A stretch of 64,000 bases of DNA from Bradyrhizobium sp. CB2312 (GTDB taxonomy: Bacteria > Pseudomonadota > Alphaproteobacteria > Rhizobiales > Xanthobacteraceae). The DNA is taken from the NCBI RefSeq assembly GCF_029714425.1, contig NZ_CP121668.1:7027501-7091500 (forward strand), read 5' to 3'. Made by a program: the position numbers and the translations under genes. Under the pieces are notes generated by a model that was not told the origin of the DNA, did no database searches, and worked only from the letters and a program-made list of their open reading frames with translations. Shown piece after piece: positions 37,620 through 46,138 of this stretch (the first letter of the stretch is position 1; each line of letters starts with the position of its first letter).

Positions 37620-38537
37620 TTACTTGTCGCCGGGAAGCTTCACGCCGGTGACCTGCGCATACATCCGCGCCACCGAGGCGTCGTCGTCGCGGCCCATGCC
37701 GGCGGCTGCCGTCATCAGGAACATCTGGAGCGCGGCGGCGGAGACCGGCACCGGGAACCTGGCACTGCGCGCCATGTCCTGGATGATGCCGAGGTCCTTC
37801 ACGAAAATCTCGACGGCGCTGCGCGGCGTGTAATCGCCATCGAGCACGTGCGGCATACGGTTCTCGAACATCCAGGAATTGCCGGCGGAAGCCGTGATCA
37901 CCTCGTAGACCTTGCGGATGTCGAGACCCTGCTTGGCGGCGAACGCCATCGCCTCGCTGGCAGCGGCAATGTGCACGCCAGCGAGCAACTGGTTGATCAT
38001 CTTGAATGCAGCGCCCTGCCCCGCGGCATCGCCAAGCTCGTAGAGTTTTGCCGCCATGGCATCGAGCGCCGGTCGCGCCTTCGCGAAGGCGGCGGCGCTG
38101 CCGGAGGCGAGGATCGTCAATTCGCCTTGCGCGGCGCGCTGCGCACCGCCCGAGATCGGCGCATCGAGATAATGCCGGCCGGTCGCCTCGAGCTGTTTTG
38201 CAAGACGCCGCGCCACGTCGGGATCCATGGTGGCGGAGGAGATGAAGACGCCGTCCTTCGGCAGGGTCTCGGCGACGCCATCCTTGCCGAACAGGATCGC
38301 TTCGGTCTGGGCGGCATTGACGACGACGCTGACGACGATGTCCGCGCCCTTCGCCGCCTCGGCCGGCGTTTTAGCACCGGCGCCGCCGTCCTTCACGAAC
38401 CGCGCCACCGCATCAGCCGAGACATCGCAGCCGGTCACGGCATGGCCGGCGCGCTTCAGCGAGGTCGCCATGCCGTACCCCATCGAGCCGAGCCCGATGA
38501 CGGCGATGCGCTGATTTTGTGACGTGGAGGCGGACAT
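37620..38537 (-). CDS. ltnD: L-threonate dehydrogenase
   Basis: A 305-residue beta-hydroxyacid dehydrogenase: NAD motif IAVIGLGSMGYGMA, substrate motif DAPISGGAQRAAQGELT, and the catalytic Lys in AAFKMINQLLAGVHIAAASEAMAFA. In this family LtnD oxidises L-threonate to 2-oxo-tetronate. It is the first gene of the minus-strand operon. ATG 38535-38537 is chosen because the family start MSASTSQNQRIAVIG fits and AAGGGTC precedes it; the 47 codons upstream are not homologous. Confidence 0.9.
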   Translation of the reverse strand: MSASTSQNQRIAVIGLGSMGYGMATSLKRAGHAVTGCDVSADAVARFVKDGGAGAKTPAEAAKGADIVVSVVVNAAQTEAILFGKDGVAETLPKDGVFISSATMDPDVARRLAKQLEATGRHYLDAPISGGAQRAAQGELTILASGSAAAFAKARPALDAMAAKLYELGDAAGQGAAFKMINQLLAGVHIAAASEAMAFAAKQGLDIRKVYEVITASAGNSWMFENRMPHVLDGDYTPRSAVEIFVKDLGIIQDMARSARFPVPVSAAALQMFLMTAAAGMGRDDDASVARMYAQVTGVKLPGDK

Positions 38538-38641
38538 GCAACTGACCCTTGCGAACGTTTCCTGGACGGCCGCCCTTTGCGGCGGCTTGGCAACCGAATA
38601 ACACGGCTTGGCCGCGCTGCCAAAGCGTGAGACAAGCGGGC
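38538..38641. promoter_or_regulatory. Divergent ltnD/otnC control region
   Basis: A 104-base gap between two genes of one pathway on opposite strands. It contains GCCGCC / GGCGGC and TTGGCA / TGCCAA inverted pairs. No regulator gene for the cluster is nearby, so any control protein must be encoded elsewhere. The specific operator cannot be named. Confidence 0.35.
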
Positions 38642-39328
38642 ATGACGGCCATGAGCACTGAAACGAGCAACGAGACAAGGCTGCGTGAGGATATCTGCCG
38701 GTTCGGACGGTCCCTGTTCGAGCGCGGGCTGACGCCGGGCTCCTCCGGCAATATCAGCGTCAGGCTGGACGGCGGTGGCTGGCTGGTGACCCCGACCAAT
38801 GCCTCGCTCGGCTTCCTCGATCCGGCAAAGCTGTCGCGGCTGGACGAACAGGGCCGGCTGGTCTCGGGTGATGCGCCGACCAAGGAAGTTCCGCTGCACA
38901 CCGCGCTCTATGACACGCGCGGCAGTGCCCGCGCGATCGTGCATCTGCACTCCACCCATTCGGTCGCGCTCTCGATGCTGCCCGAGATCGACCCGCGCGC
39001 CGCGCTGCCGCCGATGACCGCCTATTATCTCATGAAGTGCGGCGCCACCGCGCTCGTGCCCTATTACCGCCCCGGCGATCCCGCGGTCGCCGATGCGATC
39101 AAGGGACTGGCGGGGAAATATTCATCCGTGCTGCTCGCCAATCACGGCCCGGTCGTCGCGGGCGACACGCTCGAAGCCGCGGTGTTCGCGACGGAAGAGC
39201 TGGAGGAGACCGCGAAGCTGTACCTGCTGCTGCGGGGGATGAACCCGCGGTATCTTTCGCCGGAGCAGGTGACGGATCTGGTGAAGGTGTTTGGGGTGAG
39301 CCTGCCGGAACATGGGCACGAGCATTAG
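38642..39328 (+). CDS. otnC: 3-oxo-tetronate 4-phosphate decarboxylase (class II aldolase family)
   Basis: A 228-residue class II aldolase/adducin protein: GSSGNISVRL (substrate loop), VHLHSTHS (zinc histidines), PYYRPGDPAVAD and LANHGPVVAG. In the Otn pathway it turns 3-oxo-tetronate 4-phosphate into dihydroxyacetone phosphate and CO2. ATG 38642 and ATG 38651 are both possible starts; the first is used here. It is divergent from ltnD, completing the four-enzyme L-threonate route. Confidence 0.9.
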   Translation: MTAMSTETSNETRLREDICRFGRSLFERGLTPGSSGNISVRLDGGGWLVTPTNASLGFLDPAKLSRLDEQGRLVSGDAPTKEVPLHTALYDTRGSARAIVHLHSTHSVALSMLPEIDPRAALPPMTAYYLMKCGATALVPYYRPGDPAVADAIKGLAGKYSSVLLANHGPVVAGDTLEAAVFATEELEETAKLYLLLRGMNPRYLSPEQVTDLVKVFGVSLPEHGHEH

Positions 39329-39339
39329 TGCTCGCCGCT

Positions 39340-39438
39340 GTCATTCCCCGCGAAGGCGGGGAATCCAGTACGCCACGGCATATCCGTATCCCGCTGACAT
39401 CTCGGAATACTGGATCGCCCGCCTTCGCGGGCGATGAC
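39340..39438. repeat. Palindromic intergenic repeat, family D copy 2
   Basis: GTCATTCCCCGCGAAGGCGGGG ... CCCGCCTTCGCGGGCGATGAC, same layout as 19652-19750. Here it is in the convergent gap between otnC and livF. Confidence 0.85.
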
Positions 39439-39476
39439 ACCGAACATGTTGCCCGAGCGCGCGCAATACTTTGCGT

Positions 39477-40181
39477 CTACAGCCCCAGATACGCCTTGCG
39501 CACGTCCGGATTGCCCTTGATCTCCGCTGATGGGCCCTGCATCAGCACGCGGCCGGTTTGCAGGATGTAGGCGCGGTCGGCGATCTCGAGACACTCGGCC
39601 ATGCGCTGCTCGACGATCAGGACGGTCATGCCGGCGTCGCGGATGCGCTTCACGGCCTGGAAGATCTCGTCGACCAGTTTCGGCATGATGCCCTGCGAGG
39701 GCTCGTCCAGCATCAAGAGCCGCGGACGCGTCATCAGGGCGCGACCGATCGCGAGCATCTGCTGCTCGCCGCCGGAGAGTGTCTCGGCGCGCTGCTCCAA
39801 ACGTTCGGACAAACGCGGAAACAGGTTGAAGACGAGATCGAGCGGCCCCTCGCGATTCGCCTCGCCGCGGTAGAGGTAGCTGCCGAGACGGAGATTGTCG
39901 CGCACCGACAGGCGCGGGAACAGGCGGCGATTCTCCGGCACATACGCGATGCCGGTGGCAGTGATGTGGTGCTGCGCCATGCCGTCGAGACGCTTGCCGT
40001 CGAACGTCACCGTGCCCGAGCGCGGACGCTCGGCACCGGCGATGGATTTCAGCAGCGTCGACTTGCCCGCGCCGTTGGCGCCGGCAACGCAAACGATCTC
40101 GCCCTTCTGGACCTCGATCGAGACCGCGGAGATCGCGACCAGGCCCTGATAGGCGGTCGTGACTTCATGCACGCTGAGCAT
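39477..40181 (-). CDS. livF: ABC transporter ATP-binding protein, LivF type
   Basis: A 234-residue ATPase of the hydrophobic amino-acid (HAAT) importer family: Walker A GANGAGKSTLLKS, signature LSGGEQQML, Walker B LLMLDEPSQGI. Last gene of a five-gene importer set on the minus strand; its start lies within the 3' end of livG (17-base overlap). The family name does not prove branched-chain amino acids as substrate. Confidence 0.92.
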   Translation of the reverse strand: MLSVHEVTTAYQGLVAISAVSIEVQKGEIVCVAGANGAGKSTLLKSIAGAERPRSGTVTFDGKRLDGMAQHHITATGIAYVPENRRLFPRLSVRDNLRLGSYLYRGEANREGPLDLVFNLFPRLSERLEQRAETLSGGEQQMLAIGRALMTRPRLLMLDEPSQGIMPKLVDEIFQAVKRIRDAGMTVLIVEQRMAECLEIADRAYILQTGRVLMQGPSAEIKGNPDVRKAYLGL

Positions 40182-40896
40182 GACGATCTCCCAGATATGC
40201 GCTGATCACCTTGGGATCGCGGACGACGTCGGCGGGCTTGCCCTCGACCAGCACCTTGCCGAGGTCGAGCACGATGGCGCGGTCGACCAGCGGCATCACG
40301 ATCTCCATGACGTGCTCGACCATCAACACGGTGATGCCGGCATCGCGCACCTTGCGCACCAAGGCAACGCCGGTCTGGGCCTCGGTCGGCGTGAGGCCGG
40401 TGAGGACTTCGTCGAGCAGCAGTAGTTTCGGTTCGGTCGCGAGCGCACGGGCGACTTCGAGGCGGCGCTTCTCGGCCGGCACGAGATCGCTCGCGAGCAC
40501 GTCGGCGCGCGCGGCCAAACCAGTGAACTCCAGCACCTCATGCGCCTTGCGGCGCGCCTCACGCATCACGGTGTTGCGGACCAAGGCACCGACGATGACG
40601 TTGTCGATGACGCTCATGGTCTCGAAACTCTTGACCACCTGGAAGGTGCGTCCGACGCCGCGCTGGCAGCGCGCGGCCGCCGGCATGTGGGTGACGTCCT
40701 CGCCGTCGAACCAGATCGAGCCTTGCGTCGGCGGCAGGACGCCGGCGATGAGATTGAACAGCGTCGACTTGCCGGCACCGTTGGGGCCGATCAGGCCGAC
40801 GATCTCGCCGCGCCCGACCGAGATCGAGACATCGCTGTTGGCAACGAGGCCGCCGAACCGCTGCCAGACGCCGCGGGTTTCAAGGAGCGCGGTCAT
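40165..40896 (-). CDS. livG: ABC transporter ATP-binding protein, LivG type
   Basis: A 243-residue partner ATPase: Walker A GPNGAGKSTLFNLIAG, Walker B LLLLDEVLTGLTP. The signature region reads DLVPAEKRRLEVARAL, lacking a canonical LSGGQ, as is common in LivG proteins. It overlaps livM by 4 bases and livF by 17. Confidence 0.92.
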   Translation of the reverse strand: MTALLETRGVWQRFGGLVANSDVSISVGRGEIVGLIGPNGAGKSTLFNLIAGVLPPTQGSIWFDGEDVTHMPAAARCQRGVGRTFQVVKSFETMSVIDNVIVGALVRNTVMREARRKAHEVLEFTGLAARADVLASDLVPAEKRRLEVARALATEPKLLLLDEVLTGLTPTEAQTGVALVRKVRDAGITVLMVEHVMEIVMPLVDRAIVLDLGKVLVEGKPADVVRDPKVISAYLGDRHAQRA

Positions 40897-41879
40897 CGCG
40901 TGGCTCCTTTCGCCTTCGAACGGGAGAACAGGCTCACCAGGCCTTGTGGCAGCGCCAGCGAGATCGCCACGATCAGCGCACCATAGACGATGAGATCGAC
41001 GCCGCGGCCGGAGCCACCGATGTAGGAGCGCGTCAGCTCCGTCATCGGGATCAGGATGGCGGCGCCAAGCACGGGGCCCCAGAGGGTGCCGATGCCGCCG
41101 AGCACGGCCGGCAGCGCCATCAGCAGCGAGAATTGGAAGCCCATCACGCTCTCAGGATCGATATAGGCGAGGAACTGCGCATAGAACGCGCCGCCGATGG
41201 CGACGAGGAAAGCGGAGACCGCGGCCGCGCCCATCTTGGAGTTGAACACGACCACGCCGAGACTCTCGGCCGCTTCCGGATTGTCCTTCACCGCGCGCCA
41301 CCAAAAACCCCATTTGGAGTCTTCCAGCCACCAGGTGACGAACCAGGCAAGGCTGCACAGCGCCAGCGCGAAATAGAAGTACGGCAGCTTGCTGCGCAGG
41401 AACTGGAATTTCAGCCAGCTGTCGCCGCGCACCGGAATGGTGATTCCCATCGCGGCGCCCGCCCACTCCCAGTTCTGGAACAGCAGCAGGCCGATCTCGG
41501 CGATGACGATGGTCGCGATCACGAAGTAATGGCCGCGCAGGCGGAAGAATGGATAGCCGAGCCCCATCGCGATGACCGCCGCGATCACGCAGCCCGCGAG
41601 CATGCCGAACCAGGGCAGCACGCCGAACTTGGTGAACAAGAGCTCGGTGGTGTAGGCGCCGATGCCGAAATAGAGCGCGTGCCCCAGCGAGATCTGGCCG
41701 CAATAGCCGGACAGGATGTTCCAGCTTTGCGACAGCGCCGCATACATCAGGGTCAAGATCAGAATGTTCTGGACGTAGACGTCCTTGATGAACAGCGGCG
41801 CGAGCGCGGCGAGGGCTGCCAGCACCGCGGCGATGATGAGGTCGCGGCGGCGCCGCGCGGCAAAATCCTTGTCCATCAC
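40893..41879 (-). CDS. livM: ABC transporter permease, LivM type
   Basis: A 328-residue membrane protein with about ten hydrophobic segments. NIILTLMYA-like N-terminal region (QNILILTLMYAALSQSWNILSGYCGQISLGHALYFGIGAY) and VMGFQFSLLMALPAVLGGIGTLWGPVLGAA are the conserved permease cores of the family. Four-base overlaps with livH and livG indicate translational coupling. Confidence 0.92.
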   Translation of the reverse strand: MMDKDFAARRRRDLIIAAVLAALAALAPLFIKDVYVQNILILTLMYAALSQSWNILSGYCGQISLGHALYFGIGAYTTELLFTKFGVLPWFGMLAGCVIAAVIAMGLGYPFFRLRGHYFVIATIVIAEIGLLLFQNWEWAGAAMGITIPVRGDSWLKFQFLRSKLPYFYFALALCSLAWFVTWWLEDSKWGFWWRAVKDNPEAAESLGVVVFNSKMGAAAVSAFLVAIGGAFYAQFLAYIDPESVMGFQFSLLMALPAVLGGIGTLWGPVLGAAILIPMTELTRSYIGGSGRGVDLIVYGALIVAISLALPQGLVSLFSRSKAKGATR

Positions 41880-42754
41880 ATCGACCCGAACAGGCCGCGC
41901 GGCCGGATGAAGACGACGAGCAGATAGACCGCGTAGATGCCGACCGATTTCAGCGAGGGCGGCAACACCAGGGCGGTCGTGGCCTCGACGAGGCCGACGA
42001 TGATGCCGCCGGCGAAGGCGCCGAACACGCTGCCGAAGCCGCCGAGCGCCACCGTGACATAGGCGATCAGCGCGAAGGACGCGCCGACATCGGGATAGAT
42101 GTAGAAGAACACCGCCATGATCGCGCCGGCGAGGCCGACCAGCGCGGCGCCGAGGCCCCAGCCGAGCGCGAACACGCGGTTCTTGTCGATGCCGACCAGC
42201 GCGACCGCGCCGGGATCTTCACGCGTCGCTTCCAGCGCGCGGCCGAAATCGGTGCGGTGGATGAAGAAATAGAGGCCGGCGAAAGCGGCGATCGACACCA
42301 GCGCGCCGATCAGCTGCGGCTCCGGCAGGAAGATGCCGGCGATAGACACCGTCTTGCCGCCGAGCCATGACTGCGGAATGCTGCGATAGTCCGGCGTGAA
42401 GAAGAACTGAGCGAGGCCGCGCATGACGATGGCAAGGCCGAAGGTCGAGAAGATCTGCACCATGCCGGCATTGGCCTTGGCCCGCATGGCGAAGCGTACA
42501 ATCAAGAGGTAGACCACCGCCCCGAACACGAACAGCGCCGCGGCGACCAACGGCGCCGACAGCAAGGGGTCGATGGCGAAGAACGCGAACAGGAAGAAGC
42601 TCGCATACATCGCGATCATCAGGAACTCGCCATGGGCGAAATTCACGACGTCCATCAGGCCGAAGATCAGCGCGAGGCCGACCGCGATCAGTCCATAGAG
42701 CAGGCCCATGAGAAGGCCGCTCGCGAGACTCTGGATAATGGCTTGGGCTGTCAA
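41876..42754 (-). CDS. livH: ABC transporter permease, LivH type (TTG start)
   Basis: A 292-residue permease: GLLYGLIAVGLALIFGLMDVVNFAHGEF and TVALGGFGSVFGAFAGGIIVGLVEA are family hallmarks. The frame stays open upstream to 42835, but that part is encoded by a palindromic repeat. TTG 42752-42754 is preceded by GGGGGACCAG and gives the normal family N-terminus (TAQAIIQSLASGLLMG), so it is taken as the start. The repeat separates livH from livK. Confidence 0.9.
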   Translation of the reverse strand: MTAQAIIQSLASGLLMGLLYGLIAVGLALIFGLMDVVNFAHGEFLMIAMYASFFLFAFFAIDPLLSAPLVAAALFVFGAVVYLLIVRFAMRAKANAGMVQIFSTFGLAIVMRGLAQFFFTPDYRSIPQSWLGGKTVSIAGIFLPEPQLIGALVSIAAFAGLYFFIHRTDFGRALEATREDPGAVALVGIDKNRVFALGWGLGAALVGLAGAIMAVFFYIYPDVGASFALIAYVTVALGGFGSVFGAFAGGIIVGLVEATTALVLPPSLKSVGIYAVYLLVVFIRPRGLFGSM

Positions 42755-42789
42755 CTCTGGTCCCCCGTTCGAAACGTCATCGTTTGCTC

Positions 42790-42875
42790 CGTCATTGCGA
42801 GCGAAGCGAAGCAATCCAGACTGCCTCTGCGGCAATAGCCTGGATTGCTTCGTCGCTTCGCTCCTCGCAACGACG
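42790..42875. repeat. Palindromic repeat, family B copy 3, between livK and livH
   Basis: CGTCATTGCGAGCGAAGCG with GCAATCCAG, mirrored by TGGATTGC and CTCGCAACGACG. It is the only family B copy inside an operon-like gene run here. It lies between the binding-protein gene and the first permease gene, as REP elements do between malE and malF in enteric bacteria. Confidence 0.85.
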
Positions 42876-42920
42876 AGGCTCGCGCGACGATCTCGACTTG
42901 CTCCCCTGCTCCCGCAGCGC

Positions 42921-44165
42921 TTACTTCATCGGCCAGGTCGCCTCGGCGATCGCGGCCTGCGGCGGGAAGACGGTGACGAACTTGCCGCCGATATATTGCA
43001 GCAGCACTGGGTCGGCGTCGTTGTTCTGGCCCGTCTCGTCGAACTTGACGCGCTTCCACGGCATGATGGTCTGCTCGCCCGGGATGTCGGTCGCCGCCAG
43101 CGCATCGCGGATCTTCTCGCCGTCGGTCGACTTGGCGCGGCTGATGGCGTCGGCGAGGATGATCAGGCCCATGAACTGGCGCGAGGTGAGGTCGTTGAAG
43201 TCCTTGCCCGAGCGCGCCTTGAACATCTCGTTGATCTTGCCGACCATCGGGCGCTTCTGCGCGAGGTCGAGCGAGAAGGTGCCGCGCGAGATCACGCCTT
43301 CGAGCTTGTCGCCGACGGCGTCGTACAGCGCCTTCTCGGAGAACCCGGCGTCCTGCGCCACGATCGCGTTCGGCTTGTAGCCGAGCTCGGCCATGGTCTT
43401 GACCAGCAAGATGCCGTCGGTGGTGTAGCTCGACGGCATCAGCACGTCGGCATTGGCGGTCTTGAGCTGCTGCACTTCGGCCGAGAGCGAGGGCGAGTTG
43501 GCGCGATACTTGATGTCGGAGACGATCTTGTAGCCGCGCTCGCCGGCGATCTTGGCCTGGGCGTTGCCCGAGTCGGTGCCGAAGATGGTGTCCTCGTGGA
43601 ACAGCGCCAGCGTCTCGATCTTGGTGCCCTTCTTCTTCATGGCATCGAAGAAGTCGAACATCGCAGCCGAATACATCTCGTCATGCGGCGCGGCGCGGAA
43701 ATAGTACTTGAGACCGCGGCGATGCAGGCTCGGCGAGGAGTTGTCGGCGGAGACGAACGGGACCTGGTAGCGTTCGCAGATCTGGCTGACCGTGACGGCA
43801 ACCGCGCTCTGGTAGGTGCCAATGATGGCGCAGACCTTCTCCTGTGTGATCAGGCGCTCGGCCTCGGCGCGGCCCTTCTGCGGATCGGCCTGGTGGTCGG
43901 CAAACACGAGGCGCACCTTGGCGCCGCCGAGGCCCGACAGGCCCTCGCCCTTGGCCAGCGGCAGATCGAAATCGGTATCCTTGTTGATGACCTCGAGCGC
44001 GGTTTCATAGGCCTTCTGCGCGTCGACGCCCTGCTGCGCGCTGCCGCCAGAGAACGGATAGATGACGCCGATCACGACTTCCGAGGTCTGGGCGCGTGCG
44101 GCGAGCGGCATCAGCGCAGCTGTCGCAGTGGCTCCCAGCAGCACATCGCGGCGAGTGATCGTCAT
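42921..44165 (-). CDS. ABC transporter substrate-binding protein, LivK-like
   Basis: A 414-residue periplasmic binding protein (type I fold, Leu/Ile/Val-binding family). The N-terminus MTITRRDVLLGATATAALMPLAARAQ is a twin-arginine-like signal ending in an AxA site. Mature-domain segments include VVIGVIYPFSGGSAQQGVDAQKAYETALEVIN, CAIIGTYQSAVAVTVSQICERYQVPFVSAD and YFRAAPHDEMYSAAMFDFF. The ligand is unknown; nearby enzymes point to a hydroxy or amino acid. It lies downstream of the DUF1445 gene by 88 bases. Confidence 0.92.
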   Translation of the reverse strand: MTITRRDVLLGATATAALMPLAARAQTSEVVIGVIYPFSGGSAQQGVDAQKAYETALEVINKDTDFDLPLAKGEGLSGLGGAKVRLVFADHQADPQKGRAEAERLITQEKVCAIIGTYQSAVAVTVSQICERYQVPFVSADNSSPSLHRRGLKYYFRAAPHDEMYSAAMFDFFDAMKKKGTKIETLALFHEDTIFGTDSGNAQAKIAGERGYKIVSDIKYRANSPSLSAEVQQLKTANADVLMPSSYTTDGILLVKTMAELGYKPNAIVAQDAGFSEKALYDAVGDKLEGVISRGTFSLDLAQKRPMVGKINEMFKARSGKDFNDLTSRQFMGLIILADAISRAKSTDGEKIRDALAATDIPGEQTIMPWKRVKFDETGQNNDADPVLLQYIGGKFVTVFPPQAAIAEATWPMK

Positions 44166-44253
44166 GGCAAAGTCCCCTGTTACGAATTTCGACTGTTCGA
44201 ATGAAGCGATTGGCGGTTAGCGTAAAGCCCGAAGAAGCAGCAAACGCTGCCTC

Positions 44254-45069
44254 CTAAATCACGGCCATGGTCCTGTTCTTCAGATCCGTCACCAGCATCA
44301 AGCCGGGCGAATGCGTGATCGCGAACGGGAGCTTCGCGGCGTTGATCACCGATTGCGGCGTCACGCCGCAGGCCCAGAACACCGGGATCTCGTCGTCGGC
44401 AACGGGCACGGGATCACCATAGTCGGGCTTGGCGATGTCCTTGATGCCGATCAGGTGCGGATGGCCGAGATGCACGGGCGCGCCGTGCACGGCGGGATAG
44501 CGCGAGGTGATCTGCACCGCGCGGATGGCATCGGCAGGCTTGAACGGGCGCATCGACACCACCATCGGACCGGCGAACGGACCGGACACGCCGCAGGCGA
44601 TGTTGGTGCGGTACATCGGCACGCGCACATTGTGCTCGATGTGGCGGATCGGCATACCCTCGTCGAGCAGCGCCTCTTCGAACGAGAAGGAGCAGCCGAG
44701 CACGAAGGTCACGAGGTCATCGCGCCAGTAGCTGGTCACGTCGGTCGGCTCGTCCGCTACCTCGCCGTCGCGCCAGACGCGGTAGCGTGGAACGTCGGTG
44801 CGGATGTCGAGATCGGCGCCGAGCGCCGGAATATACGGGCTGCCGACATCGGACATGCCGATGATCGGGCACGGCTTCGGATTGAGCTGGCAGAAGCGGT
44901 GAAAGGCGCTGGCGTATTCGGCCGGCAGGATCGCCAGATTGCCCTGGACGAAGCCGGGGGCGATTCCCGCGGTGGAAGCGACCAGCCCGTCGCGGTAGGC
45001 GAGCCGGGCCTTGCGGCTCTGGAGCGTGTCGGGCGTTTCAGTTTGCTGCGCTGCCACTAAAACAGTCAT
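44254..45069 (-). CDS. DUF1445 putative hydro-lyase (D-glutamate cyclase-like fold)
   Basis: A 271-residue protein of the YcsI/DUF1445 family: [67 protein letters not shown] and the C-terminal [27 protein letters not shown]. Members are annotated putative hydro-lyases, and the C-terminal domain of mammalian D-glutamate cyclase is related. It is the first gene before the importer genes and divergent from lysR. ATG 45067-45069 fits the family; the 40 open codons before it run into the promoter palindrome. Confidence 0.87.
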   Translation of the reverse strand: MTVLVAAQQTETPDTLQSRKARLAYRDGLVASTAGIAPGFVQGNLAILPAEYASAFHRFCQLNPKPCPIIGMSDVGSPYIPALGADLDIRTDVPRYRVWRDGEVADEPTDVTSYWRDDLVTFVLGCSFSFEEALLDEGMPIRHIEHNVRVPMYRTNIACGVSGPFAGPMVVSMRPFKPADAIRAVQITSRYPAVHGAPVHLGHPHLIGIKDIAKPDYGDPVPVADDEIPVFWACGVTPQSVINAAKLPFAITHSPGLMLVTDLKNRTMAVI

Positions 45070-45117
45070 TTGATCGACCTGCCTATGAACTCGACAAGCA
45101 CAGCCAACATCAAGCAT

Positions 45118-45123
45118 ACTATA
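45118..45123 (-). promoter_or_regulatory. Candidate -10 box for the DUF1445-importer unit
   Basis: On the minus strand the region reads TATAGT (5 of 6 to TATAAT), about 50 bases before the DUF1445 start. No good -35 box lies 16-18 bases upstream, as expected for an activator-dependent promoter. The LysR-type palindrome is centred about 50 bases upstream of the predicted start point. Confidence 0.4.
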
Positions 45124-45126
45124 AAG

Positions 45127-45172
45127 TCTAATCGTCCTTTCTAATCGATATCGATAAAACTGTTTTATCGAT
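45127..45172. promoter_or_regulatory. Probable LysR operator: 11-base perfect palindrome plus direct repeats
   Basis: ATCGATAAAAC at 45150-45160, one T, then its exact reverse complement at 45162-45172, ending 16 bases before the lysR ATG. Two direct copies of TCTAATCG (45127-45134 and 45140-45147) lie on the importer side. A high-affinity palindrome near the regulator start plus weaker sites toward the target promoter is the usual LysR arrangement. Confidence 0.65.
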
Positions 45173-45188
45173 CGGGAAAATCCTTCCA

Positions 45189-46106
45189 ATGCTCGACTTC
45201 AGGTCGATCGAAACCTTCCTCTGGGTCGTGAAGCTCGGCAGCTTCCGCGGCGCCGCGGCACGGCTCAACACGACCCAGCCGGCCATCTCCCAGCGCATCG
45301 CCCAGCTCGAGCGCGAGATGGGCGTGAAGCTTCTGAACCGGGATCACCGCGTCGCCTCGCCGACGCCGAGCGGGCGGCAGATGATGGTCTATGCCGAGAA
45401 GCTGATCGGCCTGCGCGCCCAGATGATGGCGGAAATTGGCGATCGCTCCGCGATGCGCGGCGTGATGCGTCTCGGCGTCGCCGAGACCATCGTGCACACC
45501 TGGCTGCCGCGCCTCGTGAAGAGCGTGAACGAGATCTATCCGAACCTGTCGCTGGAGATCGAGGTCGACATCACGCCGAACCTCACCGCGCGCCTGCTCG
45601 CGCAGGAGATCGAGCTTGCGTTCGTGGTCGGCCCGCTGTCGGCCTCGGGCGTGCATAATCGCGTGCTCGCGGATTATCCGATCGGATTCCTCGCAAGCCC
45701 CTCCCTCGGTCTCGGCAAAGGTCCGGTGACGCCGGCGGAGCTCGCGCGGTTTCCGATCATCACCTTCCTGCGCAAGACCAAGCCGTACGAGGTCGTGCGT
45801 GAGGTGTTCGACCGGCCGGAACTGCCGCCGATCCGGCTGCACGCGTCCGCCTCGCTCGCGACCGTCATCCACATGGCGGTCGAGGGGCTCGGCATCGCCG
45901 TGATCCCCGACGCCATCGTCGAGAACGAGCTTGCCGACGGACGACTGCAACTGCTCGACACCGATCTCGCGATCGCGCCGCTGACCTTTACCGCGAGCTG
46001 GCTCGCCTCGCCCGACGTGGTCGCGGTGGAGCGCGTCGCCGAGCTGGCACGGCAGATTGCGCAGAGGAGCCTTGCGGTTGACGCGCCCGCGCTGGCGGGT
46101 CATTGA
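45189..46106 (+). CDS. LysR-family transcriptional regulator
   Basis: A 305-residue LTTR. The N-terminal winged helix-turn-helix is [52 protein letters not shown], followed by an effector domain from about residue 90 ([20 protein letters not shown]). It is divergent from the DUF1445-importer genes and sits 32 bases ahead of the amidohydrolase gene, so it is placed to control both arms. A palindrome just before its start suggests autoregulation. Confidence 0.93.
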   Translation: MLDFRSIETFLWVVKLGSFRGAAARLNTTQPAISQRIAQLEREMGVKLLNRDHRVASPTPSGRQMMVYAEKLIGLRAQMMAEIGDRSAMRGVMRLGVAETIVHTWLPRLVKSVNEIYPNLSLEIEVDITPNLTARLLAQEIELAFVVGPLSASGVHNRVLADYPIGFLASPSLGLGKGPVTPAELARFPIITFLRKTKPYEVVREVFDRPELPPIRLHASASLATVIHMAVEGLGIAVIPDAIVENELADGRLQLLDTDLAIAPLTFTASWLASPDVVAVERVAELARQIAQRSLAVDAPALAGH

Positions 46107-46138
46107 AAAAGGCGCCGGACAAAAGAGAGAACGACCGC

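Noticed and set aside
42755..42835. N-terminal extension of LivH
   Set aside because: The extra codons are largely encoded by a palindromic repeat present elsewhere in the window, and a TTG with a good ribosome site gives the normal family start.
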